64,000 nt of DNA from Varroa destructor (GCF_002443255.2 NW_019211460.1:36031498-36095497), one strand, 5' to 3'; shown: positions 21,641 through 35,013, counted from the first letter of the stretch. Program-made: numbers and translations. The notes: generated by a model from the letters alone, not told the origin.

Positions 21641-23809
21641 TATTTTGTTTACTTATTCTATTATTAACATTACAGTCATATTTAAAGAATACATTTATAA
21701 TATCCATATAAGAAAAAGGTGAAAAGAAATAAATATTTTATCCTGACCAAATAATAGGCAAACTAAAAGAACAGCTTTCAAAGCCTCGTTAATTGATCCA
21801 TGATTCACACTGGCTCACCTTAAACTGCACAGTACATTATGCGTGTTACTCGGATGTCCTGTTTGCAGTAGGATCGCAGATATTCGTTTCCTTACTGTAC
21901 CTTTAGCGCTTTAACAGAATGAAGTTCCGGTCAATCGAACATTTCGTCCATAGGGGTGGGGGGGGACCTTGAGGAGTGAGACTTAGGTTAAAGTACCCAG
22001 TGAAATCACTAATCCCCAAAGGGAACAGCCGTGTACAAATTAAGGTTTCACTAACACATCTAACTTGAGTAATCTCACTCCTAGTAATAAACACTCCAAC
22101 AGCACGTCCATATATTATATACACACAAATGTTAAACATAATTAATAATACTCAAAAATATCAATCGACTTTAACTCTGGCGAAATGCAAAAGTAAAGTT
22201 TATAGCTATTTGTCTCTATGATATGTATATATTTGGTATGTACCTATATATTGCGCATATATGTCGTATATTTGACTCCGATAGAAGCAAAATGCTTTTT
22301 CTGTGGCTAGTATAATCGTTTTCATATTAAGGTACGCTAACGTCAAACTATAGTCATTTATAACGTACAGCGTAGTATCATTTTCTATTTCTTATATCTT
22401 AGCTTATCTGTGCCATGTTTTTTTGATACGCCGAGAAAAGGAGTAGACGGCCTTGATAGCTTGCGCCCTGCCTGCCCAATTAGGCCTCCTTCTTCATTCG
22501 TTCAAAATTCAAACTTGTCAGTTACCTAACTTGGTTCATGAAGATCTCAGCCGGTCCTTTTTACCAACAGAAAGTGTATAGATAGCGATGCAATGGAAGC
22601 CAAATGCATTCCGTAAGGTGAAGTTAGAATAAAGAATATTTAATAAACCATCTGGCTCCCATTTGATTTGATGGTGTTGGTTAGTGAAACGATTCACTCT
22701 TGAAATGCTTTAAGATCTAAAGAGAGGCTCTTGAGAGATAACTGTGCCTAGATCAGCCAATTTTTTTTGCTAAATCTCTGTTGAACTAAATAAGGTCAGT
22801 TCGAGAATCCGAGGCGCGAGGAACAGCTACTTCATAACATAATAATAATGATGTGTTTTGTACGCCGTTAACCTTAAGACAGCTTAAGCTAAGAGAGGAT
22901 CAAACGCTACAGCTCATATCGCGTACAAGGCTAAGGAATACATTTTACAACATGAAGATGTTCTTAGACGACTAAGGCATAGATAATGTGGTGTGTACTC
23001 TTTTGATGAGCGGAACCTCGAAAAGGTTTGAAATAATAATAAGACTCTGGTCAGTATGCTGCATTTTTCTAACTGGACCCAACTCATTCGATTTATAACC
23101 TGAGCCGATTGCAAATTTCGGTTTCTAATGATTACATGTAAAATTTCACCTAGGATTGAGCCTGAGAAAAAGGCAATTGGTTTGATGTCTAGCAAGCTGA
23201 AAAGCTGTGATGGATTTTTGAGGCCGAATTCGGTCTGCTTTTAAAATTCACGTGTTTCGGCCTCATTTTTAATTTCAAAAAAAAAACGTTAGGTCATGGA
23301 CCCTTCATGACAGTCTCACTGCACTAGTGGCCCATGTATAAGTGGTCGAACTTTACGAGCAAAGTTGGTATGGCAAGGAATTTAATTTGAATACCTTATG
23401 CACTCTCCAAGCTATACGTTTGACTAACTAATGCCGGAACAAAATTCCTTTTGTTTTTTATACGAACAAAGTTCGATCGTTTTTTCGTAGAGCGCCTCCA
23501 CTAATTATATGATGGACCTTGCTCCACAAAATAACGTCTAACAGACGAACTTTTTTGTCTTTTTAGTTTAAGTACATGCTACAGGTATAAATGGTGAAGG
23601 ATCTGATACCTGCAAATTTGGTGATTACCAAATACGATTTTCTGTAGTTAATAATAACTAGTTTTAGGTAAAATCTGAGGTATATATTACCACATGGTAG
23701 AATGCAACTCTCGGGAAATCTGAATTTTTTCAGTACAATAGTTTGTTTCGTATGGCTGAGAAGGTTGCTCGGTCGTACTTGCTATATAGGGGTGTTGTTT
23801 TGCGGGACT
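21641..23809. other. No gene recognised
   Basis: AT-rich with short frames, such as 21903-22139 (-) and 22914-23195 (-, 93 codons), that have no start or splice support. A G9 run occurs near 21957. No repeat family recognised. Confidence 0.35.
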
Positions 23810-24007
23810 TTAGTCCGGTGAAGGAACAAAGGACATCAAAGGACCAGTAAGAAACTTTGAGAATGTGACAAGGGAAAGCATGTGGCGTTTTTGCTGTCGC
23901 GCTGGCAGTATTTGTAACACCACGGGATATTTTAGTTGAACGTCGTCCGCGGTCGCGTATAAGCAGAACCCGGGATATGTGACTTCTCCTAACGGGTTCT
24001 TGAACAC
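23810..24007 (-). CDS. Coding-like open frame, unknown
   Basis: A 65-codon minus-strand frame in a GC-richer patch: FKNPLGEVTYPGFCLYATAD, then QLKYPVVLQILPARQQKRHM, ending TAA. Third positions are mostly G/C while the flanks are AT-rich. It has no ATG at the start; an acceptor-like cggtgttcaag precedes it. Possible exon; no family recognised. Confidence 0.25.
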   Translation of the reverse strand: MFKNPLGEVTYPGFCLYATADDVQLKYPVVLQILPARQQKRHMLSLVTFSKFLTGPLMSFVPSPD

Positions 24008-25650
24008 ACCGTCGCCGCGCCGGTTGTCAATGCCCCTATGACGTTAAAATATCGTGCTGAGCTTTCGGTTGCTCCGCGACCGCGCTGTTAGTTTAACAAC
24101 GCATATATATACAAGAACGATGTATACAAATACGGCAGATAGTACCGCACATACTGGTCAATACTTAAGGAAGCGTAGGGTGCTACTCATCCATCCGATG
24201 TCATCAAGTGACCTCGAATTTGTGTGAGAGACTTGGGTGTAATCATAGTAAATTACGATGTGAATGTCTTTGTGTTAATATGCGTGCACATAACGAAGTT
24301 CGGCTTACACTTATTGGAGCGTGTCTGAAGCCTACTTAATGAACATTGATTAGCAAATTCACTTTAATCCTATTGAGAGGATTGAAGTGCCGCCAATGCA
24401 GCCAGCGTTCTATATATCCCACATATTTTCCTTCAGTTTCTTTAATAGTAGCCCATTAAGTATATGTTAAATCAAAAACTTTTCTGCAATAAATATTAAA
24501 TTTCCTTCTCTATGGGAACGAGCTGAAGTACCTGGCACTATCTTCAACAAATGCATTACAATATTTGGACAAAATTCTTTTAATGAAAAAACTTATGATT
24601 AGTTTAAACTTTTTGAGTAAAAAACAAACTTCCTATACGGTGTACTGCGATATTCAGACAAGACAAAAATCGCAATGGCTTTGTAGTTCAGATATAACCA
24701 AACGAGGACAATATATCGTGCAAATCCCATTGCCCCGATCGATATTTATTGCCTTAAAGTAAGAACATTTTGTGTGCATATGTGTACATCATATATATAT
24801 ATATATATATATATATGGCTTCAATAATAGTCTGTCAATTGAAACTCAAGGTATAATATCTATCGTAGCAGTACTTCTTTAAACTGAATAGGCCAAACGT
24901 TCATTCACGCAATAACCTATAGCCGTCCATCTGATTGGCGACTAGTATTCTGTTTAGTTTGAGTCTGATGACAGTGATACAGATAACTACAGTTTGCTTA
25001 CTTCTTCCATTTGTGAAAGCCTACTTGGATGAATAAGGTGCCGTCTAGCGTTTTACTTTATTGATGGCAGTTCCATTGAAGGCAGGGCCTCCCTTACTCA
25101 TCGTTTTGGTCTAGAACATGTCCATTCGAAAAGTGCACACGACTGCGAGGCTTTGAAAAACGTTTTTCAAACGTTTCGGTATAGACACGTTTTAATACGT
25201 TTCAACACATTAAGAAAGCTACAAGTAACGTAGCGGCATTGTCTTTTACTTCATACGAAGATACTGAATACATTATATCACTAAATTTAACAATATTTCA
25301 AGGTTATTTTTTTCAATGAAACAAGCGCTTATCTGGGAGAGTAGCTTCTGTTTAGTATTTCTGTTGTTAAGTGCAACGATAAAGTTCATACTATCCAAAT
25401 GCGCACGCACATACATACACACCGACATACACGCATACGCATACTATGGCTATTAGCGATGATCATTTTTCTTTAGCTTCATTTGTAGCTTAATACTTAA
25501 TAATGAACGCGCGGGCTAGATTATAGCTGAATCCGTATCCAGTTCTTTACGTCAGCGTATATACGTACGAACCAGGAAAAATTGGCTTATCTTTTACAGC
25601 TTGTCACCCTGTATGCCGCAAGGCTAAGTGGCCTTCCTGAGGCCTTACGC
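24008..25650. other. No gene recognised; AT repeat inside
   Basis: AT-rich, with the (AT)13 tract listed separately, a CATA/CACA-rich stretch near 25400-25445 and an 18 bp palindrome (ttgaaaaacgtttttcaa) at 25153-25170. Confidence 0.35.
24791..24816. repeat. (AT)13 microsatellite
   Basis: 26 bp of uninterrupted AT. Confidence 0.98.
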
Positions 25651-26110
25651 ATCTGCGAACTCTTAAGAGAAGTGGCAGCAGTCGTGTGGTGCTGCTTCCT
25701 GCCAACCGCTCCGCGTCATGGATAATAGTAGCGGCGGGCGGATAGCAAAAGTTCAGAACGCTTAACGACCCATTCGCGTCCGCACGCCTCCCAATACAAA
25801 TAGCAAATTGCAGACGTTAGTCCACCGTTGCTACATTTGTTCGTTTTGGGGCGACGGATGAAGGAATGTTTGCGCTTTGCTATATACATATACGGGCATG
25901 AATGAGCTGCAGCTTCCTGGAAACGATACATGGACGACGAGATGCCACTAGAGCTATAGGAGAGGCGATAGTTCAAAACCTACCCAATATTCAAGCGGAA
26001 GGACGTACAGGCGGGACAAATTTTGCAATGGCATTCAACAAACGTACCGTTGAAATATAGAACACGCAACGGTGCAACGTCGTGCTCCTTGAGGAGCGAC
26101 CAGCAGAAGA
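25650..26110. other. GC-rich patch with an 86-codon minus-strand frame
   Basis: G+C is raised relative to its flanks. The minus-strand frame at 25716-25976 includes IRRPKTNKCSNGGLTSAI and YWEACGREWVVKRSE, which is exon-like, but it has no identified start or splice sites. It is listed as an island rather than a gene. Confidence 0.25.
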
Positions 26111-29100
26111 AAACGTATCAATTACTGTATCAAATTAACGATAAAAAAGAAAATATATATATATTAACAGATGTATGCGTAAAAAAAAGTACAACATAAT
26201 AATAATAATAATATTTATGTATGGGGTATTTAAGTAGTGTAAGGAAAAATAGGACATTTAGACGCTGAATTCTGGCTAATAATAACTAAATAAATAGCTA
26301 AATTTCCTATAAACTTAACAGCATTTCAGTTACGAACTAAGTACGAGTTCTGGGCAAGCCGAAAGGATTCGCCATTTCGTATCTTTTATGATGATCTAGC
26401 GATTTTCGTTTTGCAAGCACTGTTACTCACACAGTTAGCTGTGTGTGTTACTTTGTTGTGTACAGCTTATTCTTTCGATAAGGGTATTGCTCTACAAAGC
26501 CGTGTTTATTGTTGCTAGATCTGCTCTTTGATGCGGACACTAAACCCGAACACAATTCAATTACTTTAGAAGTAAGTTAAAAGGTCTTGAGGTAAAACGC
26601 AGAGTGCCTAGACTATGAAGTAAGGTGGTGTGACGTTTCATAATTCCTGTCCTATACAGTTGAGTTTCAGCGGCAATAATTATTCCAGAAACGGATGAGT
26701 GTAGGGGTTCGTAGTCGGGCTTACGAGCGACGATTTTACACGTGGTGCGCGCGCATCGAGGTGGCCTCTCCGGTGTCGAAAGCGTAAGCTAACTAGAAGA
26801 TCTCCAAATTTGCCAAGATGATCAACTGTAATCGCTGATCTGTAGAATCAGTGTTTCTTAATAGACTTCTGATAAATATTCACTTTTAATGTACTGTTAC
26901 GTACCTATTTAATTCAATGGCTGCAAACTGATCTAGGTCACCTGGCACTTTCGGACGGACTGATCGGAACCAGGGAGTAGAGCGAGATTTGTTTGCGGGA
27001 AAGAACGACATGTATTGATTTAATCAATGTGTAGATATAGGATCCCAGACAGATTTAACAGTCATGCGTTTCGACTCGGAATGGAATATATTTAACAACT
27101 GATATGCGGAAAACGATCGTGACCTTTGATTTAGTCACCAAGCCCCCGCTTAGTTCAGGATCGAATAGGTTCGATCATTTCAAGTGTTGAGGATTAGGCT
27201 GTTAAGCAACCCGTACACAAGTAGTCAGTGCTCACGTCGCTGATCGAAAGTATAAAATACCAAAAAAATGGGAGTTTCAGCTTCCTACACTCTCTAAGTT
27301 GTACTGTCCTAATATTAAAGGGGCATTTTAATTTTAGGATATTCACTATAAATGCCAGGTGGCTTCTAAGTTTATCTTGCTTAGTAAGTAGATTTGGGTT
27401 TAACCGAGCGAAAAGTAACATTATGGGACCTCTTGCTACAACAGTTTTGGCCACCGCGCCTGTTTTCAAGTTACGCAAGTAAGCAGCTGATCTTGGATTC
27501 GACAGACCTATTTGGATTAGATAAACTAAACTGGAGTAATAAATTTTTTAAAATAATTCACTAGATTACAGACGTCTAGAAAATAGGCGCGTCATCAAAT
27601 AATTTCAAGTTACAAAAAGCGCCTGTGTCAACTATTGTCCTCGTGAAAGCTGGTTAAGGAACTTGAAGCGTAACAGCATAACTGTGTCATGTTTGTTACA
27701 TGTTATTTTTGTAATTCTCATTTTTTAGTTACCATGATTATCTATCTATAAATTGATATTCGGCTGTATTTAAATTCTCGTCTTTAGTAATGGCGATAAT
27801 TTTGCACTGATTTGCGTAGAGCTATACCTAAAACAACTATCTAAACAGATTACAAATGCGGTAAAATTAGTTCAGCCGGGGAATTACTTTGCCCCCGTTT
27901 TTTAAAGCCTTTAACTTCTCGCAGTTACTTTCTTGCTATAATGTTAGGAACATGTCTCTACTGCTTGCTTATTTAGAATTTTTCTAACGAGTGGCGTGGT
28001 AAATTTCAACTGGACCGCATGTTCATGGTTGCTATGGCAACGCATTAAAAAGAATAGGCTTCAGCCACCCCCACACGCAGTTTCAACGAAAAAGTGTAGC
28101 TGGCTAAATTTGAAACTGAACTTGAATATTTTCGGCTTTGTATAACTAAAACAATCCAAGTTACATGATAAGGCTATTATGATCCCATAGGTATCTCGAG
28201 TAATTTAGTAAATAAGTGGACGGGTAGGCTCAATCAAGGGCATTACGAAAGTTCTCGACACCTTTCAATAGCACATTTGCTCTCTATCGAGGCTCCTTTA
28301 CTCGCTGTTGAGGCTATATTCACGACTTACTTGCTGAAAAACGTAACACTGTTATTAACTTCAGAACCACGCGCCAGCAATCGATGGTACATTTATTCAG
28401 TTTGCAATTTCCTGGTGTCCTCTTATTCGTATCGATTGTGTGTTTCCTATCCATGCGTTTCCTCCGTCCCCTACTGAATGCTTGATAGGACTAGGCCGAA
28501 CCGGACCATGTAGACGTGCGCAACCCATACGATCGTAAGCCTTAGGACCAGAATTTGAAAAGATCTAACGCTATTTTATTCTAGCGGCAACATATACTCG
28601 TTCAGGCTATTACTTCGTTAACGAAAGCTATAGGGGCTATACAGCTTTGACAGAGGAAGTAATTCATATTGTGGAGAATGTCGTCGACAGCATAGCGTAA
28701 CCCGCGTGGACATAACCCTACACAGACATGTTGCTTATTATATGTTACGTTCGGTTGGTGTCCATGCGACATTTAACTCATGTATATTTGGGTTTTAATA
28801 ACGTTTCTGGTTTAGAATCCATTGTCAAACGTACGTTATTATTATGTTCGTTCGTGTGTTTCTGTTATAGAAGTGAGGTATAGGGGCACCATATAGGCCT
28901 GACGAACTTGGTCAAATTAAACACCTGACCAAAACGATCAGTTCAGAACTGATGTTTATATTGGGATGTATTGAAAATTTTCTTTCACGCTAAAGATAAT
29001 ACTAGTTATATCTGCTGCGTAACAGACAATGAGCGGTCATAGCAAAAGGATTAGACCCGTATCAGGTATATAACATCAAATCGTTAAAAGAAGTATTAAC

Positions 29101-30071
29101 TATTTAAAATCTATCTAAAGAGACCGTAAATTTTATAATCCTGCTTGTTTTTTCCTTCGGTAAAAGTGTTCCTTAGTGGTGACTTCATGTACCTGAATCC
29201 TGCCTTATTTACATTTTTTGAGGAAACTCTTTCATTTTCTTAAACCATTTAAGAAAATCATTATACCATTGATAAGTAGGAAGTAGTTAACGCCTGAAAG
29301 CATTTTAATAACTTGTGATCAACGCGTTCTCAGATACAAAGCACAAGCGTTCAACGAACTGACTCGCCTTGAACGTCAATGTATAAAGCAAGCGTGAGAA
29401 ACACCCAGACATCCCTGGAGGCCAGTCCGCCTGGCGACCAGATGAGCTAGTTACAACCCCACAAACTATTACTCCTTCCCGACCGACAGTATCGTCCGCC
29501 TACCGCGAGATGCTGCAGAAACAAGCTTCTTGCTCTTCTAGTCCGGCCCGGCCCGACTCAGTGAGGCTAGACTATTCTCCTCATTTACTTTGCGGGCGTC
29601 GTTTCGGCCGTGATGACCGCAACATGATAAGATATAATTATAATACTTGTCGGTGACACTCTAGCGGGAGAAAAAAGAAAATGCCGGAGGCCATTTTTTG
29701 GCAATAAAGTGGCTAATATGTGTCATATATAATCTACAAATCGACCATCTCTCTGATTGAACGTTACGTCGAGTAGTGCACGATCCTTTACGAATAGAAG
29801 ATTTAAACAAAATCGAAAGGAACTCATGTTTTATAATACAAACGATGGTCGGCGAAGTAAGCATTTTACAATAAGATCAGGGCAACGTTATAATAGGGAT
29901 TTAGATCAGAGCTTACACCGAAAATCGTCAACTAAATCATTGTATATAACACAAAATATATACGTAATGTAAATGCATTGCCGTTAATCCTGTACATTTT
30001 GCTTACGGTAGAATAAATATAGACAGCCTAAATTAATATAGCATGTTGACAGATTCCTTACTTCACTTCGT
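26111..30071. other. No gene recognised
   Basis: Mostly AT-rich. It includes (AAT)5 at about 26197-26213, a pair of overlapping opposite-strand frames at 27194-27482, a GC-richer patch at about 29400-29610 and a frame at 28277-28477. None has matching splice sites or a credible start. Confidence 0.3.
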
Positions 30072-30124
30072 TATATATATATATATATATATGTGAATGA
30101 AATAATATACATACATACATACAT
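30072..30124. repeat. (TA)n and (ATAC)n microsatellites
   Basis: (TA)10 at 30072-30092, and about four and a half ATAC units at 30107-30124, separated by 14 bp. Confidence 0.95.
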
Positions 30125-30149
30125 ATAACACCGTGACCTCAACATCCAT

Positions 30150-30848
30150 ACATTAGCACTACCATTAGGATACGACGGCGACGACGGTCGCCAAGAGCAT
30201 GACGTACCACCGCTGCAGGCGCTGCCGAGGTATAAGCATCAGCAGCCTAATATGGTGCCCGTACTGCTCTGACCGAACGGTCCACCTCTATGTTAGCATA
30301 ACGTTAGCTTCTCTTCACGAGGACGTTACAGCTATCAATAGTACTGCGGATTTTTGCTTAGCTCTATCCTTCTTTTGATGGGATTAGGGCTTATCGAGAA
30401 CCCCCATTGTCGCGGACTGAGGCAAACTGAGACCGCTTCGAAACCGGCAAACCGGCGGCCTTCGGGCTGGATTGGGATGAGCCCTATGTAGCTCTATGTA
30501 GCAGCAAGGCAGAGTGGCTGATAAGCTTTACTGCCAATGTGGGATTAGTTGGGGATTTACATGTGGGTACCCCGGGGCATATTTAGGAGAACGTAGCAGC
30601 ACATTGGTATGGAACGTAAAAGCGGTAGCGGCATTAGTAGAAATAGTAAGCATATTCTTGGGGCAACCATCAAGCGAGAACATATCGGCCGTGATACAAA
30701 GAGGTAGTAGAAGAAGAACCGTGGAAGATGGAAAAAACTATGAGGCAGAATGACGAAGGAGAGATGGAAGAGAAGCCAACAGCAGAAACCAACCAAGGCT
30801 AAGAATGTACGCAAAGGTCTGTAATGATACTAACTGTTACAGTGCTTG
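30150..30848. other. GC-rich island with open frames on both strands
   Basis: A GC-rich patch with frames open on both strands: plus 30514-30753 (a hydrophilic end IQRGSRRRTVEDGKNY) and minus 30557-30814. It has no clear splice sites. It resembles the other GC islands of the window. Confidence 0.25.
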
Positions 30849-30886
30849 TAGTAGCAGTAGCAGTAGTAGTAGAAGTAGTAGTAGTA

Positions 30887-30928
<42 letters not shown>
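30848..30928. repeat. (TAG)n / (AGT)n imperfect trinucleotide repeat
   Basis: About 80 bp of TAG/AGT triplets with AGA and AGC interruptions. One plus frame reads poly-serine with arginines and a minus frame reads poly-threonine. The flanking frame (YAKVCNDTNCYSAC before, KCWPYELREGG after) is open, but a coding role is not supported. Confidence 0.95.
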
Positions 30929-31960
30929 AATGCTGGCCGTATGAGCTGCGCGAGGGGGGCAATAGTCGAAAGCGTAGCAGCCAAGTAAAAAAGCCAAGGT
31001 AGAACGGACGATGGCTTCCGTAAAAGGTAACTATGACTGCTACTGCTTGATACTACTGTCGGTCATGCACTCCTCGAGATTTACTAATGACGCACGAAAA
31101 AGCTTATCGACATACATATTGTGCCGGCATATAGTGCTAGACTTATGCCAAACCCTCTAAAAAGAAGCACCTTAATAGAAATCATATATGTTCAAAGTTC
31201 AATTACTGAGCGTCATATTTATTCGCCGTAACCTTTATTCACCTCGTTGTACCTTAAAAAATAAAATGTTGATACTAATTTGGACGATTTAACTGGCGAT
31301 AGCATATGTCCTGTCCGTAGTAATAACTTTATTTAATTAGTGTCCTTATTAACAATAGTTGAATGTGTGTGCTCTTCAATAGCCAGCGCTGTCGAGTCTT
31401 TCCAGTAAAGATAATACCCCTATTCTTGCAAAATTGCCCAGGAACATAGCGCTTTAGTCACCTGCTGAGTAATGCGTTGGCCATGATGATGAATTTCCCT
31501 TCCTTTAAGGCCCCTAACTCGCACCGTTTGACCACTGAAATCGTTTTTCGCACATTTTATCAATTAGTGACCCAGTTTGTTTGCTGTTTATTGCATGGCA
31601 TGATTGCCTGTTAATATCGGAATCCTCTGTAGTACGTATATTACATAATGTTAGAGAACTGTAAAAATGGTATTAAAGTGCCCTTGTTACATATGTGTTA
31701 CACAATTAAGCCTGCTCATTATTGTAGTAGTTTAGCTGTCTCCTGTTGCCTCGACAACTGTTAAAGGAATGCTCCAAAAAAATGTTTCCAAACTTAGTTT
31801 AACTTCGTACCAAGTGACTAAGACTGAGCCAACTAAGTTCTCCTTTGTCTGCGCTTTACTGGACTCTTTATCTTACCAGAACTTTTACTCTCCTGTTACT
31901 TCAAAAAACCCAAAAATGAAGACTTTCAGACGATCTGTCAGGTGACTTTGACATATCGTA

Positions 31961-32005
31961 TGTATATATATATACAGGTGTATATATATGTGTATATATA
32001 TATAG
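31961..32005. repeat. Interrupted (TA)n/(TG)n microsatellite
   Basis: Three TATA blocks interrupted by CAGGTG and GTG. Confidence 0.9.
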
Positions 32006-32929
32006 GGTGTTACAAACGAATCCGACCTCGATTCGGAGAATAAGCAAGTTAAGGCCGATATTGAATACCCCTTTGCCCGATCGACAAGTAATTGAGACGT
32101 GGTGATGAAGTTTAGCACTGTTATGAAATAACCAGACGACACGCTTTTAATTACCATGACAACGGTCGTTGAACGAATCGCGTGAGAAGATCGAGATAGC
32201 GCGCATTGTTACACTTTCGGCGAGCTTATTATGATAGCAGATGTTCCTGATGTCCATTGCTTCTATCACTTTATGTCCGAACCTATTCGACACTCGATTT
32301 TTTGCCCGGGCAACCCCATTTACTCGCTTGATCCCTCTGCGGCTGGCAGTAGAGACTGAACCATGCCTCTTCTATGGCAACCGTACGCCCCAAGCGGGCT
32401 TTTTGTTGGTTAAATTCCGCAAATTGCTTGTGGAGTGCACCACATACATTTCCAATTGGCCTCGATTCAATTGACAGGGGACGTATTTTTACTGAGCGTC
32501 CGCAGTTTCAATATTTGGATTAATTCTGTAATATGCTACATAGAAAATGGCAGTTTTGGCCGACCAATCCGTTAGACGCCAAGCTCTGCTTTCGTGAAAA
32601 GCCTTTTTGGTTGTTTTTCAGGTCCCGTTATCTGGTCATCTCCTCGTTAATCTTTAACACTCCAATTCCATTTTTAAATCGTTTGCACCATTAACATATT
32701 ATGGTTTCACCTAAGGCTCCCTTGCCTAACGTCTTCACCATTATTCGATAAATTTCCGCATGGCCTTCGAGCAATAAAAAACCTGACCATTGAGCGTTGA
32801 TTTCAGCGACTGAAAGATGTTTTTCCTTCTGAACTCATGAGAAACTTAACCGGTTCTACTCACAGGTTTATAGAGACGGTCAAGTTACGCCCGACAGCAG
32901 CCTGTAGTTTTCAAATCTTACCACACCCA

Positions 32930-32941
32930 CTATATAAATAT

Positions 32942-32973
<32 letters not shown>
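32930..32973. repeat. Interrupted (AT)n microsatellite
   Basis: ATAT/AAAT alternation ending in a pure AT run to 32973. Confidence 0.93.
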
Positions 32974-33154
32974 GCGATAATTCACATGCATGATCTTATA
33001 GTGTATTAATTTCTTTTGCAACCGAGTAGCACCATCATTATGTACGTATTTCAGTATGCTGGGAATATACTATAACGCTATATGATCCTTCTATTAAATA
33101 TGGCCTTAAATGCTTCTTTAAGATGCCACAAAATATGCGTTCACCGTTGACCAC

Positions 33155-33155
<1 letters not shown>

Positions 33156-33198
<43 letters not shown>
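33156..33198. repeat. (TA)21 microsatellite
   Basis: 43 bp of uninterrupted TA. Confidence 0.98.
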
Positions 33199-33202
<4 letters not shown>

Positions 33203-33252
33203 CAATTTACTTTGTCCGACAAAGATAAATATGTTTGTTTTGGCCTGCTTTG

Positions 33253-33670
33253 CTAATTTATCACCATGAACAACATACGGCAGTCTTGGACGCCTGGCTG
33301 GCTAGCGTAGCTTAGTTGGCTGTACAAATAGGTGGTTCTGCCGTACTGCTGGCGAGTGTGTTTGGCTGCATACCAGCAACATGACTCCCCCTTACCCCTC
33401 TGGAACCGAACCAAAGGGGGTTCACGTTGCTGCCATCCAAGGCTACAAGCAGAAGCAGCCTTAAACGTCGTTGCTGTCGTTATTTCATTTCTCTGAGTTC
33501 TTCGCAGCAGAGTAACAAATTTCTGTACATGTAGGCGCATTCTGAGCATTCCTGTTTTAGCCCGTAGGCAATGAAGGTAACTCCTGCTACTGCTGCGGCC
33601 TCCGCCACCACTACCGGCAAAAGCCTCCTAATCCTTGGTCGATGTATAAGTACGCTCTTGGGAAAGTTAA
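33253..33670. other. GC-rich island with CTG/CCG triplets
   Basis: A GC-rich patch with a 98-codon minus-strand frame at 33253-33549 (EITTATTFKAASACSLGW) and a CTG/CCG/ACC stretch at about 33572-33625. The frame has no supported start or splice site. Confidence 0.25.
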
Positions 33671-34321
33671 CGACTATGCTCTCTGTTGATAAGGTAAAAA
33701 TAGGGTGAGCATATATTCATTCAGAGAAAAACTTGCAAATTTTTTTTCCTAAGAAACATAATAACGTAATACCGAACGTTTAAATGAATGAGCCTCGAGA
33801 AATCAGAAAGTCTGATTTATTGTCTATTTTCTGTTCGAAGATTCGAATCCCATACAAATCGTAGCAATCCATACATCTATGGAACGGCGTCCGACATACT
33901 ATAACAATGTATTTTTAACAGACTATCTGCAGAAGATTTGTATAGAAATATTCGCTTGAAGTAAAGACAGTATAGTTCTTCTTCAATGAATAGCTATATG
34001 TTTCAAATATTGGAAGTGATACCGCTCATTGGTTCCGTTCCTGATAATTGGACTAGCACGTGCCTACTACTTTCTGAAATATAAGTGATTATATGGGATA
34101 TTATTATGAGCGCGTTGACATGAGATTGCAAGTACTATACGTAATTCTCAAACGTTGATGACTAGTGCTCAAGAAGGCTTAATTGAAGCCAACATAATTC
34201 AACTGGGGATAAAAAGGGGAGGAAGCCGTCGAACGTTGTACATCAATTTATAACTTTATTATTCATCGTAAGAGGTTTTATGGCCTGGACTGCTGCTGCC
34301 GCCACTCGGTGCCTGATCATC
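33671..34321. other. No gene recognised
   Basis: AT-rich. Carries the AATAAA (minus strand) of the model beginning at 34322. Confidence 0.35.
34255..34260 (-). terminator. Poly(A) signal AATAAA (minus strand)
   Basis: A canonical hexamer 61 bases past the TAG of the minus-strand terminal exon, a normal distance for a short 3' untranslated region. Confidence 0.35.
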
Positions 34322-34882
34322 CTACGCTTCCCAGCTTTTCGACTGCTTGTCATGTCTACGAGTCTTACTTGAACATAAGATTCTGTCAGTCAGCGTGAAC
34401 GAATCATCTGGAAACGGTTCATTCAAGGTATTTTTGTAAAATAATGAGTATAATCAAACTATGCTAGTACTTAAGTTCTACATATACCAGAAGGACATGT
34501 ACTACCACGCGCTGTGCATGAGTAATTGACAACTTACTGCTTGACTTAGACCAAATACGCGAGTTTTTTTGTTGGTGAGACTGAAAAAAGACAGAAATGT
34601 GTATTCATTTCTTTCCTTTGGCAACAAGCGATGTATAGTTACCTGTCTAAACCAATAATAGCTGTAAGAATTTCTGCCATTGTCGCAGTGGATAGCTTTT
34701 TGCTAGCAGTTGGTGTCCGTCATTGGCTCGATTTGCAGTGATCGAAAGTAACCTTTTCCACTGCAAAAACACACATCTCAACAAAATGATCGGAGCTGAT
34801 ATTGATGTAAGCCTATGTGAGTATGTATAGTACAAGGATAAGGGTTGGCTATTTTACTTACGTGTTTAGCAAAAAGTGTCAT
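34322..34882 (-). CDS. Spliced minus-strand unit with competing reading frames, unknown small protein
   Basis: Small introns are well marked. Exon a ends at 34862 (AAACAC followed by GTAAGT). A 101 bp intron ends gtgtttttgcag. Exon 34760..34643 ends AGACAG followed by GTAACT. A 62 bp intron ends ctgtcttttttcag. Exon 34580..34538 ends AAGCA followed by GTAAGT. An ATG at 34680 in strong context (gacaATGG) reads MAEILTAIIGLD, then SLTNKKTRVFGLSQA. A second ATG at 34882 in exon a also splices in frame (MTLFAKH, then WKRLLSITANRANDG) and stops just before the 34643 donor. A likely last exon 34407..34322 (acceptor gaaccgtttccag) encodes SFTLTDRILCSSKTRRHDK and ends TAG, but needs phase 1 whereas exon 34538 leaves phase 0. 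The unit is more secure than its coding frame. Confidence 0.4.
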
Positions 34883-35013
34883 GTTTTTAAGTTGTTTGCA
34901 ATGACGCTTATCGTGCTGTCTCAAATGTGGGCGACTGGTAACTTCCGACTACAACGTAAACTGGCTCAGTTGATGCTAATATAATAATGTCCAATTAACG
35001 AATCTAAAACATG

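Larger units (their letters stand above)
30929..33252. other. No gene recognised; AT-rich with three microsatellites
   Basis: Short frames only. A good acceptor-like tract (ttggttgtttttcag) near 32622 (+) has no convincing exon chain. Confidence 0.35.

Noticed and set aside
30799..31002. Poly-Ser and poly-Thr proteins across the TAG repeat
   Set aside because: The frames are by-products of an imperfect trinucleotide microsatellite.
33838..33865. B-box-like GATTCGAATCCC as a tRNA gene
   Set aside because: Flanks cannot form acceptor or anticodon stems.
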